DNA of 64,000 bases from Chloroflexota bacterium (GCA_021802825.1 JAJZRG010000004.1:62001-126000); one strand, 5' to 3'. Shown: positions 49,843-58,543, numbered from the stretch's first letter. The notes: generated by a model not told the origin, from the letters alone. A program made the numbers and translations.

Positions 49843-50727
49843 CTACAGGCCGCTGACGCGACGCTGGAGGGCCCCGCCCAGCCAGCGCGAACTGAGGTTG
49901 AAGGCGAGCACGAGGAACAGCAGCACCATGGAGCTCATCGCCGCCACCTCCGTGTGCTGCGGGTTGTTGGCCTCGGAGTTGGTGTTCCAGATGAACACCG
50001 ACAGCGTCGTCGCCTGGTGGAACGGGCTCCACGGCGACCGCGGGTCGAGGCTCACGAACGTGAAGTCGTAGTGAGCCGGGGTGGCGACGCCGGCGGTGAA
50101 CAGCAGGGCGGCCGCCTCGCCGAAGACGCGGCCGGCGGTGAGCACGATGCCCGTCACGATGCCCGGGATGGCGATCGGCAGGACTGCGTGGCGGATCGTC
50201 TGCCACTGGGTTGAGCCCAGGGCCAGGCTGGCCGCCCGCTCGTCGGCCGGGACGGCGCGGATCGCCTGCTCGGAGAGGCGGAGCAGCAGGGGCAGGTTGA
50301 ACACGAGCAGCGTCAGGGCGCCGCCCAGGGCCGTGAAGCCCCAGCCCAGCCCGGCCACGAACAGCGTCATCCCGAACAGGCCCACGACGATCGAGGGGAC
50401 CGAGCTGATGAGCTCCTGCGAGAAGCGGATCGCGTTGGTGAAGCGGTTCTCGCCCGCGTACTCGGCCATGTAGATCCCGCCCAGCACGGCGATCGGGATC
50501 GTGAGCAGCATGGTCAGGACGAGCATGTAGGCCGAGTTCCAGAGCAGCGGCAGGATCCCGCCGATGCCGCTGTCCACCGGGTCCGAGAACAGGAAGGCGA
50601 GCGAGAACGTCGGGATCGACGACACGACGAAGTACGCGATGATCGAGACCAGGATCGCGACCACGAACAGCGCCAGGGCCCACAGCGTGGCCGTGGCGAG
50701 CCGGTCGGCCAGGAGGACCCGCCTCAT
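49843..50727 (-). CDS. pstA: Phosphate ABC transporter permease PstA
   Basis: A 294-residue permease with about six helices. DVPVIT-like ABC loop is seen in RAVPADERAASLALGSTQWQTIRHAVLPIAIPGI, the EAA motif that contacts PstB. The segment IYMAEYAGENRFTN and the ELISSVPSIVVGLFGMTLFV block are characteristic of PstA. Its ATG overlaps the pstC stop (ATGA). Together with PstC it forms the membrane channel. Confidence 0.95.
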   Translation of the reverse strand: MRRVLLADRLATATLWALALFVVAILVSIIAYFVVSSIPTFSLAFLFSDPVDSGIGGILPLLWNSAYMLVLTMLLTIPIAVLGGIYMAEYAGENRFTNAIRFSQELISSVPSIVVGLFGMTLFVAGLGWGFTALGGALTLLVFNLPLLLRLSEQAIRAVPADERAASLALGSTQWQTIRHAVLPIAIPGIVTGIVLTAGRVFGEAAALLFTAGVATPAHYDFTFVSLDPRSPWSPFHQATTLSVFIWNTNSEANNPQHTEVAAMSSMVLLFLVLAFNLSSRWLGGALQRRVSGL

Positions 50728-51641
50728 TCCGCCGGCCTCCGCGCCGAGAGCCGCCGCACGAGCAGGACGAACGACAGGGACATGAGCAGGAGCACCAGGC
50801 CCATCGTCCAGAGCGCCATGTTCCACGGCTGGCTGGGCGTCGTGTTGCCCATGTCCATCGTGATCGCCGAGGTCAGCGTCTGGATCGGGCTCATCGGGTT
50901 GAAGGCGATGCTCGCGCGGTTTCCGATGACCATCTGCACCGCCAGCGCCTCGCCCGCCGCGCGCATCATGCCCATGACGATCGCCGTCATGACGCCGCTC
51001 GCCGCGGCCGGGACCACCACGTGGCGGATCGCCTGCCATCGCGTGGTGCCCAGCGCCATGGACGCCGCGCGCATGTCGCGCGGCACCGTGAGGAAGGCGT
51101 CGTAGGAGAGGCTCGTGATGGTCGGCAGGATCATCAGGGCCACGACGAGCTGGCCGGCCAGCATCGAGTACCCGTACGTGAAGTGGAAGTTGGTCCGCAG
51201 CACGGGCACGAGCAGGACGGCGCCGAGGAAGCCCCAGACCACGCTCGGGATGCCGACGAAGACCTCCATCGCGGGCTGCGTGATGCGCCGCGCCCAGTTG
51301 GGTGCAACCTCGGCCATGAACAGGCCCAGGCCCACCGAGAGCGGGGCGGCGATCAGCGCGGCGCCCACGAAGATCTCGAGTGTGCCCACGATGAACGGCA
51401 GGAGCCCGAAGGTGGTGGGGCCGCTGTCGGGGTCGGGCTGCCACGTCGGTGAGAGGATCTCCGGGACGGCCACGCCCGCGTCGATGAACAGTTGGATGCC
51501 GCGCCAGGCAATGAAGGCCAGGATCAGCGCGACGATCGCGATGACGAGGGCCGCCGCGGCCTGCGTGATCCGACGCGCAGGGTCAAGCCGGGCTCGGAAG
51601 CCCGGCTTGGCGACGCGCAGGGTCCTGGTGGGAGCAGTCAA
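50724..51641 (-). CDS. pstC: Phosphate ABC transporter permease PstC
   Basis: A 305-residue permease. LGLFMAEVAPNWARRITQPAMEVFVGIPSVVWGFLG in pieces and the EAA loop RDMRAASMALGTTRWQAIRHVVVPAAASG mark PstC. A basic N-terminus precedes the first helix. It follows pstS after a 103-nt gap that contains a 14-bp hairpin, and its stop overlaps pstA. Confidence 0.95.
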   Translation of the reverse strand: MTAPTRTLRVAKPGFRARLDPARRITQAAAALVIAIVALILAFIAWRGIQLFIDAGVAVPEILSPTWQPDPDSGPTTFGLLPFIVGTLEIFVGAALIAAPLSVGLGLFMAEVAPNWARRITQPAMEVFVGIPSVVWGFLGAVLLVPVLRTNFHFTYGYSMLAGQLVVALMILPTITSLSYDAFLTVPRDMRAASMALGTTRWQAIRHVVVPAAASGVMTAIVMGMMRAAGEALAVQMVIGNRASIAFNPMSPIQTLTSAITMDMGNTTPSQPWNMALWTMGLVLLLMSLSFVLLVRRLSARRPAE

Positions 51642-51700
51642 GGCACCACTCGCTGGTCGGACTGGTGGGCGGGATCCTGGTGGAGATCGCGGGGCAGAGG

Positions 51701-51738
51701 GGCGAGGGGCGCCGGGGAGGAGACCGGCGCCCCTCGCC
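51701..51738 (-). terminator. 14-bp stem-loop between pstS and pstC
   Basis: GGCGAGGGGCGCCG (51701-51714) pairs perfectly with 51725-51738 across a 10-nt loop, 7 nt after the pstS stop. Such stem-loops after the binding-protein gene in ABC operons partly stop transcription or protect the upstream message, giving more PstS than permease. Confidence 0.7.
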
Positions 51739-51744
51739 TCGGTC

Positions 51745-52689
51745 TCACTGACCGGCGCCGGCGTAGCCGAGGCTGGGGATCAAGACCTTCTGGATGGGGT
51801 CGGACATCATGTAGTCGAGGAAGGACTTGGTGAGACCGTCGGGCTGGCCCTTCGTGTACAGGTGGCCGAAGGCCTGGAGCTTGTAGGTTCCGCTGAGCAT
51901 GTTGTCCACGGAGCCCTGCACGCCGTCGAGGGCGAGGGCGGTGACCTTGTCCTTGTTGCTCTGGTAGTACGCGAAGCCGATGACGCTGGTCGCGCCCGGT
52001 GTCGAGCTCACGGCCTGCGTCACCGCGCCGTTGGAGTCCTCGGTGAGCGCCTGGCCAGCGGCTTCGTTCGCCCCGTTGAGGACGACCTTCTTGAAGGTGG
52101 CTCGCGTGCCGGACGAGGCGGGCCTCAGGATCAGGACGATCGGCTGGTCGGCGCCGCCCACGTCCTTCCAGTTGGTGACCTTGCCGGTCCAGATGTCCAC
52201 GGCCTGCTGGGTGGTCAGATTGGTGACGCCGGTGACGCCCCTGTTGACGACCATCACCCAGCCCTGGCGGGCGACGATGTGGTCCACCAGCTGGCTGGCC
52301 TCGTCGGGCTTGAGCTTCGAGTCGGCGGTGATGTCGGAAGCGCCGATCTGGACGGCGCCCTGGAGGACCTGCGACAGGCCGGTGCCCGAGCCGCCGCCCT
52401 GGACGCTGATCGTGGACTTGGGGCATGCTGCGACGTAGGCCTTGCCCGCCGCATCGACGAGCGGCTGGAGCGCGGTCGAGCCCGAGGTGGTGATGCTGCC
52501 GTCAACGCAGGCGCTCGGGCCGGCAACACCGGACGCGGCCGCACCTGCGGAGGCGGGCGCGGCTGACGAGGACGAGGTTGCGGCTGCGGCGGACGGGGAC
52601 GGCGAGCTGGAGCCGCCGCCACAGGCAGCCACGAACATGGCCGCAGCGAAGGCCAGGGCGCCCACGCGCTTCGCGGATGAGGTGATCAA
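51745..52689 (-). CDS. pstS: Phosphate-binding lipoprotein PstS
   Basis: A 314-residue substrate-binding protein. A basic start (SSAKR) and hydrophobic stretch end in the lipobox VAAC with C23, then a Gly/Ser/Ala linker. The binding domain begins with GSITTSGSTALQPLVDAAG, the TSGSTAL phosphate loop; GGGSGTGLSQV and SSGTRATF complete the pattern. TTG 52689 is chosen as start because AGGAGGG lies 6 nt ahead and the signal peptide begins there; a longer frame to 52776 is unlikely. A Pho-box array lies about 80 nt upstream. Confidence 0.93.
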   Translation of the reverse strand: MITSSAKRVGALAFAAAMFVAACGGGSSSPSPSAAAATSSSSAAPASAGAAASGVAGPSACVDGSITTSGSTALQPLVDAAGKAYVAACPKSTISVQGGGSGTGLSQVLQGAVQIGASDITADSKLKPDEASQLVDHIVARQGWVMVVNRGVTGVTNLTTQQAVDIWTGKVTNWKDVGGADQPIVLILRPASSGTRATFKKVVLNGANEAAGQALTEDSNGAVTQAVSSTPGATSVIGFAYYQSNKDKVTALALDGVQGSVDNMLSGTYKLQAFGHLYTKGQPDGLTKSFLDYMMSDPIQKVLIPSLGYAGAGQ

Positions 52690-52770
52690 CGTTGTCCCTC
52701 CTGCGGGGCCCGGCGATCGCCGGGCCCTCGGGTCTTGGTGTCGTTCTCCATGCGAACGATCTGGGCTTGG

Positions 52771-52810
52771 GGTCAACGGCCGATGAGCCGTGGGTTAAGT
52801 GGTTGTTAAC
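52771..52810 (-). promoter_or_regulatory. Pho-box array of pstS
   Basis: On the minus strand the units GTTAACA (52804-52810), CTTAACC (52793-52799), a degenerate GCTCATC (52782-52788) and GTTGACC (52771-52777) keep a strict 11-bp period. This is the same layout as before the PhoB-like gene. It overlaps the last codon of the upstream regulator gene and drives the pst operon. Confidence 0.75.
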
Positions 52811-53552
52811 GCGGTCCCGGATCCAGCCGGTAGCCCACGCCGCGCACGGTCACGAGCGTCACGGGCGCATCCGGGTTGGGCTCGACCTTGGAGCGCAGCC
52901 AGCGAACGTGGACATCCACCGTCCGGCCCCCGCCCCGCGGGCTGCCCCAGACCCGGTCGAGCAGCTCGACACGGGTGTAGGCGCGGCCCGGGTGCGCGGC
53001 CAGGAGGGCGAGCAGGCCGTACTCCTTGGGGCGCAGGTGAATCACGTCGCCGTTGTGCCGCAGCTCGTGGCCGGTGGTGTCCAGCTCGAACCCCTCGCCG
53101 AAGCGCAGGACGCCGGCCGCGCCGGCGCGGGCACGCGAGCGGCTGTCGTGCCACGCGAGGCGGCCCGCCAGCTCGGCGAGCGGAACCGTGAAGGCGAGGG
53201 CGTCGTCGAAGCCGCTGGCGAGGGCGTCCAGGCGCACCTCTACGGCGTCCGGGGGCGAGAGCAGCACCGCGCGCATCGCCGGGCGCCGGCGCCGCGCCTC
53301 GGCCACGGCCTGGAGTTCGGCAGGCGTCCCCGGCGGCCGGCTGCACACCACCACGCGCGGCCGGTGGCTCGCGAGCAGCTCGCGAAAGCGCGACGGGTCG
53401 GCGACGACGGTGACGACGATGCCCGGCACGGCCCCGTCGAGCTGTGTCGCAGGCCCATCTGAGGCGAGCACCAGCCAGATCACTCCCGCGGCCCCGTGGC
53501 GGATGGTGAACGCGGCCGCCGGGTCGGGCTGGGAGCTCGACGTCATGGCCAT
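52806..53552 (-). CDS. OmpR-type winged-helix regulator with degenerate receiver domain
   Basis: A 248-residue protein. The C-terminal winged helix (about 150-245) is PhoB/RegX3-like: LRPKEYGLLALLAAHPGRAYTRVELLDRVWG and TVDVHVRWLRSK, TVRGVGYRLDPG. The N-terminal part keeps receiver length but not its active site: the acidic pair is missing (VIWLVLASDG), the phospho-acceptor position reads VVVCSRPPG with no Asp, and the KP motif reads FTVPL. It should not be phosphorylated normally. It sits directly upstream of pstS and has its own Pho-box array, so it is probably a phosphate-regulon component. GH76 gene is divergent. Confidence 0.85.
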   Translation of the reverse strand: MAMTSSSQPDPAAAFTIRHGAAGVIWLVLASDGPATQLDGAVPGIVVTVVADPSRFRELLASHRPRVVVCSRPPGTPAELQAVAEARRRRPAMRAVLLSPPDAVEVRLDALASGFDDALAFTVPLAELAGRLAWHDSRSRARAGAAGVLRFGEGFELDTTGHELRHNGDVIHLRPKEYGLLALLAAHPGRAYTRVELLDRVWGSPRGGGRTVDVHVRWLRSKVEPNPDAPVTLVTVRGVGYRLDPGPR

Positions 53553-53574
53553 GTCCGGGAGGCTGGCAGCCGCC

Positions 53575-53614
53575 CGTCAACGCGCCATTCCGGCCGCGTT
53601 AACGACGCGTCAAC
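53575..53614 (-). promoter_or_regulatory. Pho-box array upstream of the pseudo-receiver regulator
   Basis: On the minus strand, GTTGACG (53608-53614), GTTAACG (53597-53603), a degenerate unit at 53586-53592 and GTTGACG (53575-53581) repeat with an 11-bp period. The third unit is degenerate as in the pstS array. Being between divergent genes it could also act on the GH76-like gene, 150 bp away. Confidence 0.75.
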
Positions 53615-53766
53615 GTACCCGCGCCCATGCCCCGATCGTCGCCCTGGACCGAGCGTACCCGCCGGGCCGCCCGGTCATCGCTTCGATCTGGCTGAAATGG
53701 ACCATGGCTCTGGGGTAAGGGGTTTGTTAGGCTGGCTTCCCGCGCCCGTCACCGCATCCGTCCCCG

Positions 53767-54999
53767 ATGAGAGTCCTGATGACCTACTTCCGTCCGCGCC
53801 TGCCTGCGCGACGGCTGCTTGGCGCTGCCCTGGCCGTCGTCGCCGTCACCTCCTCTGGCACCCCGCGCGCCGTCGCCGTCACCATCGCCTCAACGGAGGG
53901 CGGGGGGTTCGTCGCCTCTGCAGCGGCCCCCTCGACTGCGGCGCCCGCCCGGCCCGACGCGTTCGACCTGGCCAGCTCCACCGCCGTCCTCAGCTCAGTC
54001 GCCACGGACCGTGCGAGCGTGGCCTACCGCGCCTTCGTCCGGACCTACTGGAACCCGACGACGCGCCTCTTCTGGGCGGAGAGCGACCACAGCATCCGCG
54101 CTGGCGGCCGGCTCCGGATCGCCGACTTCTGGTGGTCGGCCGAGCTGTGGGAAGTCGTGATGGACCGCTACGAGGCGACGCGCGACCCCGCCGCCAGAAA
54201 GCTGATCGACGCCGTGTGGGACGGCATCGTCGCCCTCCGGCCAACCCTCGCGAGCGACTACAACGATGACCGCAACTGGTGGGCGCTGGGCGCCACCCGT
54301 GCCTATCGGCTGACCGGCGAGCGCCGGTTCCTCTCCGCCGCGACACGCATCTCCAATGACATCTGGCGCTACTGGGACGGCACCTTCGGCGGCGGGATCT
54401 GGTGGCGGCACAGTGTCCACGACCAAAAGAACGTGGCCACCAACGCTGCCGCCGCGATCACGGCCGAGCACCTCTACCAGAGCACCGGCAACACCCTCTG
54501 GCGCGACCGCGCCACTCGCCTGTTCCGCTGGGCGGACGCGAAGCTGCGCACCGGCGACCGCATCTGGGACCGCGTGACGTGGTCAGGCGTGAACCACTCG
54601 CAGTACAGCTACAACTACGGCACCTACCTCGGCGCTGCGGCAACACTCGAGTCGATCACCCACAGCAGCGTCTACCTCGCCAAGGCCGTCGCGGCCGCGA
54701 AGCGCGCTGTGGCCGTGTTCGCGCCCACCGGGGTCCTCCGCAGCGAGGGCACGCTCGACGGGGGCGCGTTCCGTGGGATCTTCCTGCGCAGCTTCACGAA
54801 CCTGACCGTGAGCCACGGCCAGCGGCAGTTCATCCCGTTCATCCTGAACAACGCCAATGTGGCATGGTCGCACCGGACCTCGGCCGGCCTGTACGGCCCG
54901 AACTGGAGCGTGAGGCCCACCGGACGGATCGACGCCGCCACCGAGTCCTCGGGCGCCGCGCTGCTCGAGCTGGCCGTCCCAGTGGCCCAAGCGCGATAG
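53767..54999 (+). CDS. Secreted GH76-like glycoside hydrolase
   Basis: A 410-residue protein with a signal peptide (basic YFRPRLPARR then a hydrophobic Ala/Val stretch to about residue 37) and an (alpha/alpha)6-barrel pattern of family 76 alpha-1,6-mannanases: FWWSAELWEVVMDRY, the catalytic DD pair D167-D168 in DYNDDRNWWALG, GGGIWWR followed by KNVATNAAAAI, and SYNYGTYLGAAATLE. It would cut alpha-mannan outside the cell. A TAGGCT box lies at 53728. Neighbouring phosphate genes and Pho boxes suggest induction on phosphate limitation, possibly to reach phosphomannan. Confidence 0.8.
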   Translation: MRVLMTYFRPRLPARRLLGAALAVVAVTSSGTPRAVAVTIASTEGGGFVASAAAPSTAAPARPDAFDLASSTAVLSSVATDRASVAYRAFVRTYWNPTTRLFWAESDHSIRAGGRLRIADFWWSAELWEVVMDRYEATRDPAARKLIDAVWDGIVALRPTLASDYNDDRNWWALGATRAYRLTGERRFLSAATRISNDIWRYWDGTFGGGIWWRHSVHDQKNVATNAAAAITAEHLYQSTGNTLWRDRATRLFRWADAKLRTGDRIWDRVTWSGVNHSQYSYNYGTYLGAAATLESITHSSVYLAKAVAAAKRAVAVFAPTGVLRSEGTLDGGAFRGIFLRSFTNLTVSHGQRQFIPFILNNANVAWSHRTSAGLYGPNWSVRPTGRIDAATESSGAALLELAVPVAQAR

Positions 55000-55182
55000 T
55001 CGAACGAAGTACGGGTGCCGGGCCGCCTGACGCGCTGGTCCGGCATCGCTGGCCCTCGCCGGTCTCGCTGCCCGGTCTCGCCGCCGGGTGCGGGCGCGCC
55101 CCGCCGGATAGACCGACCTGCGGCAGACTCTCCTTTCAGGAATTCGCGTCGCGGCGGCGCAGCATGGGGCAAGGAGCGTTCG

Positions 55183-56838
55183 ATGATGGGCTCGGACGAG
55201 GGCGAGGAGGGGGTTCCCGTCGACGCGGCGACCACGGACCCAGAGCCGAACAAGGAACAGGGCAAGGCTGCGAAGCGTGCGGCGAAGGCCGTCAGGAAGC
55301 AGGTTGGGGCTGCCCGGAAAGCCGCCAAGCAGGTGAGGAAGGCGGCCAAGTCCGAAGCTGCCAACAGCGCGAAGGCGGCCCGGGCGGCCGCCAAAGCCGA
55401 GGCCAGGGCTGCCAAGGCGAACGCGAGAGCCGTCAAGAAGGCCAAGGCCGATGCCAAAGCGGACGCCAAGGCCGCCAGGAAGGCCGCGAACACCGAACGG
55501 GCCGATGCTGGGGTGCCGGCAGCCGAGGGGACGTCTGCCTCGACATCGTCGGGCGGACCCGTCTCGCGGGCTGTCGTCGCCGCGAGCGCGCTGCTCGAGG
55601 AGGCCGCCGGGCTGATGCGTCCTGCCGACACGCGCCCAGACGTTGGTGTCGTCGCCGCGCCCGCGGCCGAAGCCGATGCCGGCCCCGGCGATGAGAGCGC
55701 GCCAGAAGCGAGCGCCGAGCCGATGGCCCAGATCTCGGCCGGCGACCTTCCGTCCGCACTGATCGTGCCGGAGGCAAGCGCCGAGCCCATTGCCCAGGTC
55801 TCGGCCGGCGACCTTCCGTCCGCACTGATCGCGCCGGAGGCGTCCGAGTCGTCCGTCATCGTCCCGAACGTCGTCACCGAAGGCGGCTCGCCCGTTGGCG
55901 CCTCGATCGACCTGGGGGCGACGAGCGTCCACCTGCTCGTGGGCAGCGTGGAGGGCCATCAGGTCGTGCCGCTGCTCGACGAGTCGGAGTTCCTCGGCCT
56001 TGGCGATCGCGTCTCGGCTGAGGGCTACCTCGGCGCCGAACTGCGCGGTGCGCTCATCGCCGTGCTGCGTCGCTACACCGCCAGCGCCCGCGAGCTGGGC
56101 GCGAGGACCATCACCATCGTGGGCACCGATCCCATGCGGCGCGCCGCCGACGCCCCCGCCGTGGTTCGCGACGCAGAGGCGCTGCTGGGCGTCCCCATCC
56201 ACGTCCTCGACCACGCCGAGGAGGGCCTGCTGACCCTCATCGGTGCCACGGGCGGCCGCCCGGTCAGCGGCGAGCTGCTTCTGGTTGACATTGGCGGCGG
56301 CAGCTCGGAGTTCGTGAGCGTCGGTCTCGACGGCCGAGCCCAAGCCGTCGGCCTTGCGCTCGGCGCCACGCGGCTGACGCGCGACCTCGTCCGGTCCGAT
56401 CCGCCGTCGCTGGCCGAGATCGAGGCGCTCCGCCGCGAGGTGGCACGCATCATCGTCCAGGCGCCCGAGGCCAGCCCGGCCGAGATCGTCGCCGTCGGCG
56501 GCACGGCGTCAAACCTGCTGCGGCTCCTCCCGGCGACCGCGGTGGACCGCTCGCTGACGCGGCGCCGGATCGCGGTCGCCCTCGCCATGCTGACGGTCGA
56601 GCGCAGCGGCGAGGCGGCCGCGCGGCACCTGATCCGGCCGGAGCGGGCGCGAATCCTCCCGGCGGGCGCGATCATCGTGGACGCTGTGCTTGAGCGCTAT
56701 CGCGCCGATCGCCTCCGCGTGTCCGAGGCGGGCATCCGCGAGGGGACGATCCTGGCCGCCCACCACGGCGGAGCGGCGTGGCGGGACCGCCTCACGACGC
56801 TGGCCCTAGGCTGGGCAGAGGCGCCCGCACGCGCCTGA
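55183..56838 (+). CDS. Ppx/GppA exopolyphosphatase with lysine/alanine-rich tail
   Basis: A 551-residue protein. The C-terminal part (about 238-551) is a single-domain Ppx/GppA phosphatase: ASIDLGATSVHLLV, TDPMRRAADA, VDIGGGSSEFV and VAVGGTASNLL are ATPase-fold landmarks. Residues 24-105 are a run of Lys, Ala and Arg like histone H1 or AlgP tails. A 22-residue tandem repeat (PEASAEP..AQ.SAGDLPSALI) at 174-217 links the two. Start ATG 55183 has AAGGAG ahead. The tail may bind polyphosphate or DNA. The gene is convergent with cyth-chad and ppk1, making a polyphosphate cluster. Confidence 0.88.
   Translation: MMGSDEGEEGVPVDAATTDPEPNKEQGKAAKRAAKAVRKQVGAARKAAKQVRKAAKSEAANSAKAARAAAKAEARAAKANARAVKKAKADAKADAKAARKAANTERADAGVPAAEGTSASTSSGGPVSRAVVAASALLEEAAGLMRPADTRPDVGVVAAPAAEADAGPGDESAPEASAEPMAQISAGDLPSALIVPEASAEPIAQVSAGDLPSALIAPEASESSVIVPNVVTEGGSPVGASIDLGATSVHLLVGSVEGHQVVPLLDESEFLGLGDRVSAEGYLGAELRGALIAVLRRYTASARELGARTITIVGTDPMRRAADAPAVVRDAEALLGVPIHVLDHAEEGLLTLIGATGGRPVSGELLLVDIGGGSSEFVSVGLDGRAQAVGLALGATRLTRDLVRSDPPSLAEIEALRREVARIIVQAPEASPAEIVAVGGTASNLLRLLPATAVDRSLTRRRIAVALAMLTVERSGEAAARHLIRPERARILPAGAIIVDAVLERYRADRLRVSEAGIREGTILAAHHGGAAWRDRLTTLALGWAEAPARA
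55702..55833 (+). repeat. Two 66-bp tandem repeats within the exopolyphosphatase gene
   Basis: Units at 55702-55767 and 55768-55833 encode near-identical 22-residue segments. The second half of each unit (encoding SAGDLPSALI) is almost identical at DNA level, so the duplication is recent. Confidence 0.85.
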
Positions 56839-56875
56839 GGGCTACGGGCCCTCGCTCGGCGCGGGGAGCTCGAGC

Positions 56876-58543
56876 CTACAGCCCCGCGACGAGGCGTCCG
56901 AGCGCGCGCCGGAAGCCGAGGCTCGACACGCCGCGCCACGTCGTCCCGACCGTCCGGCGGAGCCGGGCCAGCTCGCGCTCGCGGTCCACGAGGTAGCGCC
57001 CGATCGCGGCGCCCTCCATCTCGTCGAGGTCCCCCGCGTGCTCCACGAGGAACGAGCGCGCAAGCCCGGCAGCGACGTCCGCGTCATGGAGCCAGCCGAG
57101 GTGGTCCTGCAGAGCGACCACCCTCTCGATGACCGGCCCGGCGTCGTCACCGAGCGCCTCGCGGACGAACTCGAGCGTGTAGCGCAGCCACTTGGCCGCG
57201 ATGCGCAAGTCGTGCAGCGTGTTGACGTCGGCCCAGCGCATGACGGGCTCGTAGGCGCGGACCGCCTCGTAGGCGGCCCAGATGCGCGACGGCATCGTGT
57301 CACGGACGCGGTGGGGCTCGGTCGGGCCCACGGGGCGTGCCCCCGCGCCCTCGGCCTGCACGAACGCGGCGTACTCCTCGGTCCACTTGGCGTGGCGCCG
57401 CGAGTCGAGCTCGTGGACCAGCAGCATGCGGGCGGCCTCGCGCCGGGTGCGCCATGTTGCCACGAGCGGCTCGAACGCGGCGCTCTCCTCCGCGCTCTGG
57501 CCCTTCTGGTAGGCCTCGGCCGCCTCGATGAGCACGTCCAGGTCGCGGACCGCGCCGAGGTCAGCCGCGACCTCGCGCAGCCGCTGGCGATGGCGTCGCG
57601 TCCGCCGGGCGTCGAAGGCGGGGCCGAAGACGCGCCAGGCCGCCCGCTGGCGTCGCGTGGCCACGCGCATGGCGTGGAGCTCCTCGTTGTCGCGGCCCTC
57701 GCGGGTCCCGGCCTCGCGCGCGAACATCCGGGCGAGGTGGAAGCGCAGGACCTTGCGGCCGGCCTCCGCGATGTGGTCGTCGGCCAGCACTCCCGGCGTC
57801 TTGCCCGCGGTGAGCCGCGGCACGGGCCGCTCGCTGGGCGTCGTCTGCGGCGACTTGTCGCGCGAGGGAACGACCAGCGCGACCGGCGAGGCCGGCGAGG
57901 GGTCGGGCGCCAGCGCCGGCGGCTCGTCGCGGTGCACGGCCGCAAGCGCGCGCTCCAGCTTGGAGGTCCGTGCCGGGACCAGCTCCTCGATCTCGGACAG
58001 CAGGTCCACCAGCGGCTCCAGTGCCGCCTCGTCGCCCTCGCGCAGCTCGAGCTCCAGCTCGGCGAAGCGCTCCACGACCCGGCCCTCGGCCAAGACCGAG
58101 ACGTCATCGACCGACACCTCGACCACCGCCCCCTCGCGCCCGTAGTTGCGCTTGCGCCGCGTCTGGCGGATCTGGGCGATCTCGGCCAGAGCGTCGTCGC
58201 CGGCCAGGCGGACCACCTCGTCTCGCGCGTCGGACGCGGGCCAGGTCGCGGCGGGCTGGCCCGTGACCGCCGGCCCCTCGAGCTCCTCGCGCCGGTGGAC
58301 GGCGCCCCCGCCGTCCACGCGCCGCAGGCCCTTGAGCGTGATCACCGTGCCCCCGTCGCCGCTGCGCAGGCGGCCCGCATAGCCGGCCCGCGCCAGCGCC
58401 CCGTCGGCAGTGTCCACGTAGCGGTCGTCGATGTCCGCGGTCCGTGCCGGCCCCAGCGCGCTGAACCCGCCCAGCTCGTCGCCGGCGAGCAGCCGCTCGC
58501 CCGTGGCGGCATCCGTCATGCGGAACTTGAGCTCCACCTCCAT
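56876..58543 (-). CDS. CYTH-CHAD domain protein
   Basis: A 555-residue protein. The N-terminal CYTH triphosphate-tunnel domain begins with the EXEXK signature (MEVELKF) and runs to about residue 200. After a Pro-rich linker the CHAD domain (about 250-555) shows HAMRVATRRQRAAWRVF, LGAVRDLDV, HDLRIAAKWLRYTLEF and LGWLHDADVA, with regularly spaced basic residues that bind polyphosphate. ATG 58543 fits the CYTH start; a GTG at 58570 would overlap the ppk1 stop (GTGA) and is a real alternative. Co-transcribed with ppk1, so it likely acts on or anchors polyphosphate. Confidence 0.9.
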   Translation of the reverse strand: MEVELKFRMTDAATGERLLAGDELGGFSALGPARTADIDDRYVDTADGALARAGYAGRLRSGDGGTVITLKGLRRVDGGGAVHRREELEGPAVTGQPAATWPASDARDEVVRLAGDDALAEIAQIRQTRRKRNYGREGAVVEVSVDDVSVLAEGRVVERFAELELELREGDEAALEPLVDLLSEIEELVPARTSKLERALAAVHRDEPPALAPDPSPASPVALVVPSRDKSPQTTPSERPVPRLTAGKTPGVLADDHIAEAGRKVLRFHLARMFAREAGTREGRDNEELHAMRVATRRQRAAWRVFGPAFDARRTRRHRQRLREVAADLGAVRDLDVLIEAAEAYQKGQSAEESAAFEPLVATWRTRREAARMLLVHELDSRRHAKWTEEYAAFVQAEGAGARPVGPTEPHRVRDTMPSRIWAAYEAVRAYEPVMRWADVNTLHDLRIAAKWLRYTLEFVREALGDDAGPVIERVVALQDHLGWLHDADVAAGLARSFLVEHAGDLDEMEGAAIGRYLVDRERELARLRRTVGTTWRGVSSLGFRRALGRLVAGL

